DNA from: Thermomonas sp.
GTDB taxonomy: Bacteria > Pseudomonadota > Gammaproteobacteria > Xanthomonadales > Xanthomonadaceae
Direction: 5' to 3'
Assembly (NCBI RefSeq): GCF_029945965.1
Contig: NZ_JAQSDO010000006.1
Coordinates: 186,001 to 250,000 of the forward strand
DNA: 64,000 nt
The stretch's first letter is position 1; the number at the start of each line of letters is the position of its first letter. Under the pieces are notes generated by a model, which was not told the origin of the DNA, made no database searches, and was given only the letters and a program-made list of their open reading frames with translations. Positions 47,945 through 57,017 of this stretch are shown piece by piece. The position numbers and the translations under genes are program-made.

Positions 47945-50038
47945 ATGACTCTTCGCCACGCCATCCTTCCGCTCGCCCTTGCGTTGTCGCTGCCGTCGAT
48001 TGCCGCCACTCCGGCCAAACCGGCCGCGCGCGGCTTCAGCGTGCAGGACATGGCCTACATGGATCGCTATTCCTCGCCGGTGGTGTCGCCGGATGGACGC
48101 AATGTCGTGTTCGCAAAGCGCGTTGTCGACAAGTCGACCAACAAGTCCAGCACCTCGCTGTGGATCGAGGACCTGTTGGCGCGCGATGCCGCGCCAGCCG
48201 CACGCTTCACTCCGGAAGGCTGGAACGTCAATTCGCCGAGCTTCTCGCCGGACGGCAAGACCGTGTACTTCCTCAGCGGCAAGGGTGGCAGTTCGCAGCT
48301 GTACGCGATGCCGACCTTCGATGGCGGTCAGCCCAAACAGGTCACTGATCTGGTGCTGGACGTCGACGGCTATACGCTGTCGCCGGACGGCAGTCATGTC
48401 GCACTGGCATTGGCGACTTTCGACGACTGCAAGGCCGACCTGAATTGCACAAAAAAGAGACTTGATGCGGTCGAAGCCGAAAAAACCACCGGCAAGATCT
48501 TCGACCAGTTGTTCATCCGCCACTGGGACACCTGGAACGATGGCCGGCTCAATCGCGTATTTTCGGCGACGCTGGGCAGCGATGCAGCGGTGAAGTCGGC
48601 GACCTTGCTCAGCGGCGACATCCACGGCGACATCCCATCGAAACCCTTTGGCGACCTGTCCGATTTTGCATGGTCGGCTGATGGCAAGCAGGTGGCGATG
48701 AGCGTGCGTAGCTCTGATCGCAGCGAGCCATGGTCGACCAACTTCGACATCTGGCTGGTCAAGGCCGATGGCAGCGACGCGCGCAATGTCACCGCCGCGA
48801 ACAAGGCTTGGGATGCCGGTCCGGTGTTCTCCGCCGATGGCAAGACGTTGTACTACCGCGCGATGAAGCGCCCCGGTTTCGAGGCCGATCGCTTCGCGCT
48901 GATGGCGATGGACTTGGCCAGCGGCAAGACGCGAGAGATCGCGCCGCAGTGGGACCGCAGTGCCGATGGGATTACCCTGTCCATGACTGGCAAGAACATC
49001 TTCACCACCACATCCGACATGGGCGAGCATCCGCTGTTCGCCGTTGATATTGCCAGCGGCGAAGTAACGAAGATCGTTGGCGCAGGGAATGTTTCCGCGA
49101 TTGACGTCCGCAACGGACGCATGGCGTTCTCTCGCAATACGCTGAATTCGGGTGATCAGATTTACGTTGCCAACGCCGATGGAAAATCATGGATTCCGAT
49201 CACGCCAAGCGCCGGCGAGATGCTTCCGGGTGTGGCGTTCGGCAAATACGAGCAATTCAACTTCATCGGCTGGAACGGCGAGACCGTGCATGGCTACGTG
49301 GTCAAGCCGTGGAATTACCAGGAAGGCAAGAAGTATCCGGTCGCATTCCTGATCCACGGCGGTCCGCAGGGCAGCTTCGGCGATGGCTGGAGTTATCGCT
49401 GGAACCCGCAGACGTATGCCGGCCAGGGCTATGCAGTGGTGATGATCGACTTCCACGGGTCCACTGGCTACGGCCAGGCCTTCACCGACGCGATCAGCCA
49501 GCATTGGGGCGACCGTCCGCTGGAGGACCTGCAGAAAGGTTGGGCCGCAGCGCAGCAGAAATACGGCTTCCTCAACGGTGACATGGCCTGCGCATTGGGC
49601 GCCAGCTATGGCGGCTTCATGGTCAACTGGATCGAAGGCAACTGGTACGACAAGAACGGCAAGTCGCCATGGAAATGCCTGGTCAGCCACGACGGCGTGT
49701 TCGACCAGCGTGCGATGGGCTATGCGACTGAGGAGCTCTGGTTCAACGAATGGGAAAACGGCGGCACCGTGTTCGACCATCCGGAAAATTACGAGAAGTT
49801 CAATCCGGTCGCCCACGTCGGCAACTTCAAGGTGCCGATGCTGGTGGTCCATGGGCAGAAGGATTACCGGATCCCGGTCGAGCAGGGCATAGCATTGTTC
49901 ACTGCGCTGCAGCGCAAGGGCGTGGAATCGAAGTTCCTGTATTTCCCGGACGAGAATCACTGGGTGCTGAAGCCGCAGAACAGCGTGCTCTGGCACGACA
50001 CCGTCAATGACTGGCTGAAGCAGCACATCGGACAGTAA
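47945..50038 (+). CDS. S9-family prolyl oligopeptidase-like serine peptidase
   Basis: A 697-residue exported peptidase. It has a signal peptide (about 1-20), a seven-blade beta-propeller (about 30-420) with repeated SPDG motifs, and a C-terminal alpha/beta-hydrolase domain. The catalytic triad is Ser554 in GASYGGF, Asp640 in GQKDYRIP and His672 in DENHWV. This is the dipeptidyl-aminopeptidase/acylaminoacyl-peptidase branch. It probably releases dipeptides or free amino acids from peptides in the periplasm. Confidence 0.94.
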   Translation: MTLRHAILPLALALSLPSIAATPAKPAARGFSVQDMAYMDRYSSPVVSPDGRNVVFAKRVVDKSTNKSSTSLWIEDLLARDAAPAARFTPEGWNVNSPSFSPDGKTVYFLSGKGGSSQLYAMPTFDGGQPKQVTDLVLDVDGYTLSPDGSHVALALATFDDCKADLNCTKKRLDAVEAEKTTGKIFDQLFIRHWDTWNDGRLNRVFSATLGSDAAVKSATLLSGDIHGDIPSKPFGDLSDFAWSADGKQVAMSVRSSDRSEPWSTNFDIWLVKADGSDARNVTAANKAWDAGPVFSADGKTLYYRAMKRPGFEADRFALMAMDLASGKTREIAPQWDRSADGITLSMTGKNIFTTTSDMGEHPLFAVDIASGEVTKIVGAGNVSAIDVRNGRMAFSRNTLNSGDQIYVANADGKSWIPITPSAGEMLPGVAFGKYEQFNFIGWNGETVHGYVVKPWNYQEGKKYPVAFLIHGGPQGSFGDGWSYRWNPQTYAGQGYAVVMIDFHGSTGYGQAFTDAISQHWGDRPLEDLQKGWAAAQQKYGFLNGDMACALGASYGGFMVNWIEGNWYDKNGKSPWKCLVSHDGVFDQRAMGYATEELWFNEWENGGTVFDHPENYEKFNPVAHVGNFKVPMLVVHGQKDYRIPVEQGIALFTALQRKGVESKFLYFPDENHWVLKPQNSVLWHDTVNDWLKQHIGQ

Positions 50039-50083
50039 CTACGTGATCGACAGCGCCTACCGCCGGGGTGAGCGGGGAGTTCG

Positions 50084-50149
50084 AGCGGCATTGCCGCGAG
50101 CCCGCGAACCCCAGCCGGCTGGCAGGGCTCCGCGGCTCGAAATGCCGCT
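50084..50149. repeat. Inverted repeat upstream of the DUF819 gene
   Basis: AGCGGCATT (50084-50092) and AATGCCGCT (50141-50149) are perfect inverted copies around a GC-rich 48-nt loop that itself contains AGCCGGCT. It lies in the 156-bp gap between the S9 peptidase and DUF819 genes, both on the plus strand, and could be a partial transcription stop or a repeat. Confidence 0.45.
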
Positions 50150-50194
50150 ACGCGAGCCACCCGACGGTCTCGCCGTCAATCCCCGGACAAACGA

Positions 50195-51442
50195 ATGACG
50201 AACCCCGCGCATGCGCTGATTAACAACGATGCCGTCGTCCTAGGCCTGCTTGCGGCGATCCTGGGCTTCGTGTTCTGGGGCGCCTCGCGCGAGCAGGGGT
50301 TCTGGAAGAAATTCTATGCGGTGATCCCGGCAATCCTGCCCTGCTACCTGCTGCCGGCGATTGCCAACAGCATCGGCGTGATCGACGGCGCCAGCTCGGG
50401 CCTGTATCCGATGGCGCGCGATTATCTGTTGCCGGCGTCACTGGTGCTGTTCTGCCTGGCGATGGATATCGGCGCGATCATCCGGCTTGGCCCGAAAGCG
50501 CTGGTGATGTTCTTCACCGGGACAGTCGGGGTGATGTTGGGCGCATGGGTGGCGTTCGCGGCGATGGGTGTGATTCATCCCGAAACCGTGGCCGGCGAAA
50601 CCTGGCGCGGGATGACCACGATTGCCGGTAGCTGGATCGGTGGCGGCGCCAACCAGGCGGCGATGAAGGAAGTGTTCGCGGTGCCGTCGACCCTGTTCGG
50701 CCAGTTCGCCGCGGTCGACGTGATCGTGGCCTACCTGTGGATGGCAACGCTGCTGTTCATGGCATCCAGGGCGGAGGCCATTGATCGTTGGCTGGGGGCC
50801 GACAACCGCGCGGTCGAAGACCTCAAGCAGCGCATGGCCAGCTTTCACGCGCAACACACGCGCATCGCCTCGACCACCGACGTGATGCTGATCTTTGCCA
50901 TTGGCATTGGCGTAACCGGCCTGTCGCATTTCCTCGCTGAACCACTGGTCGCCTGGATCAAGTCGCTGCCGGCCACATGGCGCTTGCAGGATTACAGCCT
51001 CGACTCCCGATTCTTCTGGATCGTGATCTTCGCCACCACTTTCGGTGTGCTGCTCAGCCTGACCCGTGCGCGCAAGCTTGAAGGCGCGGGCGCCTCGAAG
51101 ATCGGTACGGTATTCCTGTATGTGCTGATCGCCACCATCGGCATGCAAATGGACCTGGCGCAGTTGGCGGACAAACCCCTCCTGCTCCTGCTCGGCCTGA
51201 TCTGGATCAGCGTGCATGCTGGCCTGATGTTGCTGGTGGCCAAGCTGATCCGCGCACCGCTGTTCTTCATGGCGGTCGGTTCACAGGCCAATATCGGTGG
51301 CGCCGCATCGGCGCCGGTGGTGGCGAGCGCGTTCCATCCCGCGCTGGCCCCGGTTGGCGTGTTGCTGTCGGTGCTGGGCTATGCGCTTGGTACCTATGGC
51401 GCCTACCTGACCGGAATCGTGCTGCGGGCAATGGCTACCTGA
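50195..51442 (+). CDS. DUF819-family integral membrane protein
   Basis: A 415-residue protein with about eleven hydrophobic helices (LGLLAAILGFVFWGA at the start, then LPCYLLPAIANSIG and GSWIGGGANQAAMKEVF). This pattern is that of the DUF819 (YjcL-like) family, which has a transporter-type inverted-repeat layout with conserved GG motifs but no known substrate. It lies on the same strand as the peptide genes but after a repeat-bearing gap, so membership in that group is uncertain. Confidence 0.82.
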   Translation: MTNPAHALINNDAVVLGLLAAILGFVFWGASREQGFWKKFYAVIPAILPCYLLPAIANSIGVIDGASSGLYPMARDYLLPASLVLFCLAMDIGAIIRLGPKALVMFFTGTVGVMLGAWVAFAAMGVIHPETVAGETWRGMTTIAGSWIGGGANQAAMKEVFAVPSTLFGQFAAVDVIVAYLWMATLLFMASRAEAIDRWLGADNRAVEDLKQRMASFHAQHTRIASTTDVMLIFAIGIGVTGLSHFLAEPLVAWIKSLPATWRLQDYSLDSRFFWIVIFATTFGVLLSLTRARKLEGAGASKIGTVFLYVLIATIGMQMDLAQLADKPLLLLLGLIWISVHAGLMLLVAKLIRAPLFFMAVGSQANIGGAASAPVVASAFHPALAPVGVLLSVLGYALGTYGAYLTGIVLRAMAT

Positions 51443-51458
51443 CCCGGACCAGCGCGAA

Positions 51459-52457
51459 CTAGAGCCAGCGCACCTTGCGCAGGTAGCGGTAGAGCAGCAT
51501 CGATGCCACGACCACGACTCCGATCAGGATGGCGTAGCTATGGCGGCCATGCAGTTCCGGCATGGATTGGAAATTCATTCCGTACCAACTGGCGATCAGC
51601 GTAGGCACAGCCAGCAGACCGGCCCAGCCCGCGAGTTTCTTGACGATCTCGCCCTGGCCAACGGTTACCAGCGACAGATAGACGCTCATCGCGGCAGAGA
51701 CCATTTCGCGCTGCGTATCGATGATGTCGCCGACCCGTGCCACATGGTCGAGCACGTCACGGAAGTAAGGCTTGACCACGTCGGGAATGCCCAGCGTCGG
51801 CGTGCGGATCAGCTGCGACAGGATGTCCTGCATCGGCGTCACCGCCATCCGCATCTGGGTCAGTTCCTTGCGCAACTGGTATAGCCGCGCGATCGTGTCG
51901 CGACTGTAGGTTTCCGCGAACACATCCTGCTCAAGCGCATCGAGCTCTGCCTCGAACTCCGAGACGATCGGCTGGTAGTTGTCGACGATGTAATCCAGTA
52001 CCGCATGCAGGCCGACACTGGGGCCATTGGCCAGCATCTCCGGATCGCGTTCCAAGCGCTGGCGCACGGGGGTGTAGGTGAGGGAGGCGCCGTGGCGCAC
52101 GGTGACCAGGAAGCGCGGGCCGACGAAGACATGGGTTTCGCCGAAGCGTACGTGGTCATCCACGTGCTGCGCGGTATGCACCGCGATGAAGAACGTACTG
52201 CCGAAGGCCTCGATCTTGGGCCGCTGGTGTGCGTGCTGGGCGTCTTCGATGGCAAGGTCATGCAAGTTGAATTCTTCCTGCAGCTTGTCGAGCAGGGATT
52301 CCTCGGGTTCATACAGGCCAACCCAGACGAAGCTGCCGTCATCGACCGCCAGCACGTCGCTGATCGCATCCAGGGTAATGTCGCGTCGCTTGCCGGCGGT
52401 GTCATAGGCGGCGCAATTGACGACGCAGGCGGGGACGGCGGGTGCGGGCTCGTTCAT
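51459..52457 (-). CDS. corA: Magnesium/cobalt channel CorA
   Basis: A 332-residue member of the CorA family: a long cytoplasmic funnel domain (about 1-265) with a helical stalk, then two C-terminal membrane helices. The selectivity motif is YGMNF (SWYGMNFQSMPEL, near residue 300), with the acidic/polar loop MPELHGR typical of the family. It allows Mg2+ and Co2+ entry. The ATG at 52457 is chosen because AGGA is 6 nt upstream. Confidence 0.93.
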   Translation of the reverse strand: MNEPAPAVPACVVNCAAYDTAGKRRDITLDAISDVLAVDDGSFVWVGLYEPEESLLDKLQEEFNLHDLAIEDAQHAHQRPKIEAFGSTFFIAVHTAQHVDDHVRFGETHVFVGPRFLVTVRHGASLTYTPVRQRLERDPEMLANGPSVGLHAVLDYIVDNYQPIVSEFEAELDALEQDVFAETYSRDTIARLYQLRKELTQMRMAVTPMQDILSQLIRTPTLGIPDVVKPYFRDVLDHVARVGDIIDTQREMVSAAMSVYLSLVTVGQGEIVKKLAGWAGLLAVPTLIASWYGMNFQSMPELHGRHSYAILIGVVVVASMLLYRYLRKVRWL

Positions 52458-52526
52458 CGCGCCATCCTGCATCCGCTGCGCACCGCCATCAAGCGGTTTT
52501 GATCAGATACTGATCAGACACGTTGA

Positions 52527-53738
52527 TCAGGCGTGCGTTCGCCGCGCATTTGCCCAAGCCCACGCGAAGGCGGCATGGATCGGCAACAGCAGGGCGATCC
52601 ATGTGCCGTTGCGTTGCGACAAGCCCTGCAACCATAGCGGTGCGCAGGCCAGTGCGGCGACTGCCATGACGACCTTGAGCAGCATGCCGAAACGCTGCGT
52701 CGGCACACGGCCACGTAGCAGCGTGAACGCGCCTGGCAGCAGCAACAGGCACAATGGGTTGAACAGCAACAGGTTGCGGTTGGCCCACAACGTGCGGTGG
52801 TCGGTGAACGCCCAGCTAAATGCCAGTACCAGACCAATGCAGCCGCACAACAGCCAGAACAGCGAGGCGAATGCCGCCAGCGAGCGGGGTGCGCGGCGTG
52901 CGAACGCGACGATCGTGATGGCGAGCGCCAGGCCCGTCAGCAGCCACGGCATGACTTTGCGCGCCTGCGGTTCGGGCTCTGCGGCTTGCCGTTGCGGCAG
53001 CAATTCCTGTTCGGAGGCGACCAGGGGACGGCCGTCGAAGTTCGTCGCTTCGCGCAGGTCCTCGGCCAGCCGACGCGGCAGGAACGCCTGCTCCCAACGG
53101 CTCAGCGGGCGGTCGGCGTAGGGACCCAGGGCGATATCGAATCCCAACCACATCCAAAGCGCCGGTGAAGCCAGGCGCACCGATTCGCCGCGGTAGGTGT
53201 CGCCACTGGAACGGCCATCCAGTTCCCGCTGCAGCCGGCCACCAAGCACGCGATTGATGGCGTCGCGCACACGGGTGGCGCAGTTGTCGGTGTAGTAGTC
53301 GTAGCGGTAGCGCGCGTTCTCGGGTTTCGCGTTCTCTGCCAGATCGGCAGCCAGTTGCCGCGCCTGCACGGGATCCAGCTGTAGCCACTGGATGCCGGCG
53401 CCGCGGCCGACCTCGCGGTAGTACTGCATGTCCTGCGCGAGCGGCAAGGCCACCAGCATGTATTCCATCCGGCCCTGCACGAAGCGTCCGATGAAGCCAG
53501 GCTCCTCCATGTCGAAGAAGCCGAAGTTGTAGGAGATCCGCTCGCCCAACGCTGGGTCATCGACCACGATCGCGTCATGCCCGAAGCGCTCCCAGAAGAT
53601 CTCGCCGGGGCCCATCGTGACCACGCCGATGCGGGGCGCGTCCGGGATGGCTGCCACAGGCGCTTGTGCGTGTGCAAAACCGGCCAGGCAGGCCAGCAGC
53701 AGGCAGAGCAGGACGCGCAACGCGTCAGCCTTCCGCAT
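52527..53738 (-). CDS. DUF4105 (Lnb-like periplasmic) membrane protein
   Basis: A 403-residue protein with a signal peptide (about 1-25), a periplasmic DUF4105 domain (about 35-200) and four membrane helices in the C-terminal half. The domain shows the motif YYTDNCATRVRDAINRVLGG, whose cysteine and arginine are the conserved features of the family, and GPGEIFWERFGHDAIVV with a conserved histidine. These resemble a papain-like NlpC/P60-type active site. The function is unknown. Its start overlaps the corC end by 14 nt. Confidence 0.85.
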   Translation of the reverse strand: MRKADALRVLLCLLLACLAGFAHAQAPVAAIPDAPRIGVVTMGPGEIFWERFGHDAIVVDDPALGERISYNFGFFDMEEPGFIGRFVQGRMEYMLVALPLAQDMQYYREVGRGAGIQWLQLDPVQARQLAADLAENAKPENARYRYDYYTDNCATRVRDAINRVLGGRLQRELDGRSSGDTYRGESVRLASPALWMWLGFDIALGPYADRPLSRWEQAFLPRRLAEDLREATNFDGRPLVASEQELLPQRQAAEPEPQARKVMPWLLTGLALAITIVAFARRAPRSLAAFASLFWLLCGCIGLVLAFSWAFTDHRTLWANRNLLLFNPLCLLLLPGAFTLLRGRVPTQRFGMLLKVVMAVAALACAPLWLQGLSQRNGTWIALLLPIHAAFAWAWANARRTHA

Positions 53739-54606
53739 GCACGCCCACGTGCAGTGCATGCAGGCGACGCGCGTCGGCACGGGCGATGCGGAACACGAAA
53801 CGGCCCAGGGTCAGTTCCTCGCCGGCTTCCGGCAAGTGGCCGATCGCATCAGTGATCAACCCGCCGATGGTGTCGTATTCGTCGTCGTCGAAATCGGCGC
53901 TGAAGCGTTCGTTGAAATCGGAGATCGGGGTCAGCGCATCGACCACGAACTGGCCGTCGGCCTGCGCGGAGATCAACCGCGAGCCGTCCTCGGCCTCGTC
54001 GTGCTCATCGTCGATCTCGCCCACTATTTGCTCCAGCACGTCCTCGATCGTGAGCAGGCCGGCAACGCCGCCGTATTCGTCGATGACAATCGCCATGTGG
54101 TTACGCGACTGGCGGAACTCGCGCAACAGCACATTGAGCTTCTTCGATTCGGGGATCAGTACCGCAGGGCGCAGCAGCTCGCGGATGCCGGCTACGTCTT
54201 CGTTGGTCATTGCCCGGCGCAACAGATCCTTGGCCAGCAGTACACCGAGGATCTCGTCCTTGTCCTCGCCATGCACCGGGAAGCGCGAGTGCCCTGACTC
54301 GACCACGGCGTCCATGATCTCGGTGAAGGGTGCGTCCACCGACAGCACGACCATCTGCGCGCGCGGCACCATCACGTCGTTGACGGTCATGCCGGACACC
54401 GCGATCGCACCTTCCATCATGCGCAGGGTGTCCGCGCCGATCACGCCATCGGCCTGCACGTCGCGCAGCAGCTCGATCAGGTCTTCCTGGGTGGTCGGCT
54501 CGCCGGACAGCGCGGCGCTGATGCGGTCCAGCCATGAGCGGCGCGGTTTTTCGGCCTGACTTCCGGTGGAGTCGGGGCTGTCGCTTCTACTGTCGTCCTC
54601 GGACAT
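53725..54606 (-). CDS. corC: CorC (YbeX) CBS-domain cation-efflux accessory protein
   Basis: A 293-residue soluble protein with two CBS domains (about 70-200; VMVPRAQMVVLSVDAPF, GVLLAKDLLRR, MAIVIDEYGGVAGLLTIEDVLEQIVGEI) and a C-terminal CorC_HlyC domain (about 215-285). It belongs to the conserved ybeZ-ybeY-ybeX group, which in E. coli is followed by lnt. Here it is separated from ybeY by a gene on the other strand. The link to Mg/Co efflux is from the family. Confidence 0.93.
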   Translation of the reverse strand: MSEDDSRSDSPDSTGSQAEKPRRSWLDRISAALSGEPTTQEDLIELLRDVQADGVIGADTLRMMEGAIAVSGMTVNDVMVPRAQMVVLSVDAPFTEIMDAVVESGHSRFPVHGEDKDEILGVLLAKDLLRRAMTNEDVAGIRELLRPAVLIPESKKLNVLLREFRQSRNHMAIVIDEYGGVAGLLTIEDVLEQIVGEIDDEHDEAEDGSRLISAQADGQFVVDALTPISDFNERFSADFDDDEYDTIGGLITDAIGHLPEAGEELTLGRFVFRIARADARRLHALHVGVHAEG

Positions 54607-54810
54607 GGTGCTCAGGGTGCCGTATGGGTCTGTCGGGTCAGTCTAGCGAATCCGGGCGGTGGCGCGGTGAAGTGGACGATGAACTGGCGTCGAGGGTCGA
54701 AGCAGGGATCGGCATGCGGCATAGGCTTCCCGCCCGGTTGCATGGCCAACGGGCATTGTCGACACTGTGCGGGGAGCCGGCAAGGCGCTGGCGCAGCAAA
54801 GAGGTAGGGT

Positions 54811-56502
54811 TTGATAACGGACGATGGCCTTCTGATCAAGCCGGAGCCGCGCAAGCCGCGTGCGCTTGTCATTGCCCTGGCGGCATTGGCCGTCGCGGCG
54901 TTGCTGGCCGGGGGCTATTTCGCCTATGCCAGGTTCGGCGCAAGTGGATCGAAGCAGGCACAGGTATCGCCGGCGCCACCAGCTGCCACTGCAGGCGCGG
55001 CTGCCGGGCAACTGCCGTCCACGATCATCGCGGTATTGCCGCTGGCTGGCGAAAGGCCGTCCGAGAACGCGAAGCCATTTGTCGAGGATTCCTCCGAGCG
55101 CCTGGTGGAGGCACTGAAGGCCAGGCGCGACGATGCCGGTTATTTCAATGATGGTCTTTCAAATCAATTGATCGCTGGGCTGTCGCAGTTTGCCGGGGTG
55201 GCGGTGACCAGCCCGGAGTCGTCCTTCCAGTTCCGTGATTCCAGGGAGCTGGGTCGCGCCATCGGCAAAAAACTCGGCGCCACCCATGTGTTGCAGGGCA
55301 GTGTGCAGCGCAAAGGTGACGACGTGCTGATCGATGCCTCGCTGGTGCGGGTGTCCGATGGCAGCACGCTGTGGTTCGACCACTACCAACGGCCTTATAA
55401 GAACCTGTTCAAGCTGCAGGACGAGATCCTGGTGGCGATCGGCTCCGCATTGAAGACCAAGCGCCTGCCTGCGCCGCAAGGAAGCCAGGACGAGCGGCCA
55501 CCGGGCGGGAATCTCGCCGCCTATGACGCGGTGCTTCGTGGCAATGCACTGTACGACCGCCACGACGGCGATGGCTCGCGCCAGGCGATTGCTGCGTTCG
55601 AGCGTGCGGTGGCGCTGGATCCGAATTATGCCGAGGCCTATGCACGCCTGGCACTGGCGCGGATCCAGTTGGCCACGCGGTTCCCGTCCGAGGCCGGCGA
55701 TGTCCGCGAGGAAGGCGAAAAAGCGCGACGCGAGGCGGCCCTGGCTTTGCGTATGGCACCAAACAGAGCCGAGGTGCACGCGGCCAATGCGGCGTGGATG
55801 TCCGGGATTGCGTTGGACCAGGCGGGCGCGATGCACGAGACCCTGCGTGCGCTCGAACTTAGCCCACAGGATCCGGGCCTGCTGCATTCGCTGGCGATCC
55901 AGCAGACCGCTTTTGGCCAACTCGAAGAGGCCGCCGGCAACCTGCGCCGCGTGCTTGCGCTGAATCCGTTGTCATCGAGCGTGCTGTACAACCTGGGCGG
56001 CGTGTACCTGGGCAAGAACGATTTTTCCGAGGCCGAGTACATCCTCGGGCAGGCGCTGGCCTTGCGTCCGGATACCTCCGTGGTGCGCGCCTTCCAGGCG
56101 ATTGCCGTGTTCCAGCAGAATCGCGCCGACGAGGCGATCAAGCTCGCGGAATCCGAGCCGGACCCGTTGTGGCGCACCTATGCACTTGCCATGGCGTATT
56201 GGGCCAAGGGTGACCGAGGGCGTTCCGATGTCGAGCTGCAGTCGCTGATCCGCGACAACGCCAACAACGCCGCGACCCAGATCGCCGGCATCTATGCGCA
56301 GCGCGACGACGAAACCTCGATGTTCCACTGGCTGGACGTGGCGCGGACCAGTGGCGATCCGGGCATCGTGGAGATCCGCTACATGCCGTTCGTATCGCGC
56401 TATTCGAGTGATCCGCGCTTCATTGCGCTGGCGCGTGAGCTCGACCTGATGCCCGAGGAAGAAACGCGTCCGTCGCGGACAGCAACACCCACCAAGCCCT
56501 GA
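54811..56502 (+). CDS. Membrane-anchored TolB-like/TPR protein
   Basis: A 563-residue protein with one N-terminal membrane helix (about 18-38), a periplasmic TolB-N/FlgO-like domain (about 70-215) and tetratricopeptide repeats (about 230-510). The first domain starts IAVLPLAGERP and continues YFNDGLSNQLIAGLSQFAGVAV. An extra stretch of about 25 residues lies between these two blocks. In many relatives the membrane helix is preceded by a DNA-binding domain, here absent. The start is TTG at 54811 with GAGGTAGGG just upstream. It is placed on the plus strand between ybeY and corC. Confidence 0.8.
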   Translation: MITDDGLLIKPEPRKPRALVIALAALAVAALLAGGYFAYARFGASGSKQAQVSPAPPAATAGAAAGQLPSTIIAVLPLAGERPSENAKPFVEDSSERLVEALKARRDDAGYFNDGLSNQLIAGLSQFAGVAVTSPESSFQFRDSRELGRAIGKKLGATHVLQGSVQRKGDDVLIDASLVRVSDGSTLWFDHYQRPYKNLFKLQDEILVAIGSALKTKRLPAPQGSQDERPPGGNLAAYDAVLRGNALYDRHDGDGSRQAIAAFERAVALDPNYAEAYARLALARIQLATRFPSEAGDVREEGEKARREAALALRMAPNRAEVHAANAAWMSGIALDQAGAMHETLRALELSPQDPGLLHSLAIQQTAFGQLEEAAGNLRRVLALNPLSSSVLYNLGGVYLGKNDFSEAEYILGQALALRPDTSVVRAFQAIAVFQQNRADEAIKLAESEPDPLWRTYALAMAYWAKGDRGRSDVELQSLIRDNANNAATQIAGIYAQRDDETSMFHWLDVARTSGDPGIVEIRYMPFVSRYSSDPRFIALARELDLMPEEETRPSRTATPTKP

Positions 56503-56519
56503 CGCAGCCGCGGCTGCAT

Positions 56520-57008
56520 TCAGCGTTCCTGGTATGGATCCGGCAGGCCCAGACCGGCCAGGATTTCACGCTCCAGCTGCTCCATGCATTCTGCTTCGCG
56601 AGTGTCTTCGTGGTCCCAGCCCAGCAGGTGCAACGCGCCATGCACGGTCAGGTGCGCGTAATGTGCAGCCAGCGGTTTCTTCTGTTCCTTGGCCTCGCGC
56701 GCGATCACCGGGGCACATAGCACCAGGTCGCCGAGCAGCGGCATCTTTACGCCCTTGGGCAGCTTCACGCCCTCGGCGATCTCGGCCGGGAAACTGAGTA
56801 CATTGGTTGCGTAATCCTTGCCGCGGTAATGCCGGTTCAGCGCGCGGCCTTCCTTGTTGCCGACCAGGCGCACTGCCAAGTCTGCATCACGGATGCGGCC
56901 GTCGAGCGCGGCAGCCACCCATTTGCGGAAGCTGACCGCCGCCGGCAAGCCCGCGCGCGGCAGGGCATAACTGACGCCGACATCGAGATGGATCGGGCCC
57001 TTGGTCAT
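56520..57008 (-). CDS. ybeY: Endoribonuclease YbeY
   Basis: A 162-residue zinc-dependent RNase used in 16S rRNA 3'-end maturation and ribosome quality control. The H3XH5XGXDH-type metal site is intact ([18 protein letters not shown], near residues 122-140), as is the conserved arginine region [17 protein letters not shown]. It lies 9 nt after phoH on the same strand, the order found in most proteobacteria. Confidence 0.97.
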   Translation of the reverse strand: MTKGPIHLDVGVSYALPRAGLPAAVSFRKWVAAALDGRIRDADLAVRLVGNKEGRALNRHYRGKDYATNVLSFPAEIAEGVKLPKGVKMPLLGDLVLCAPVIAREAKEQKKPLAAHYAHLTVHGALHLLGWDHEDTREAECMEQLEREILAGLGLPDPYQER

Positions 57009-57017
57009 CGTCGCAGT

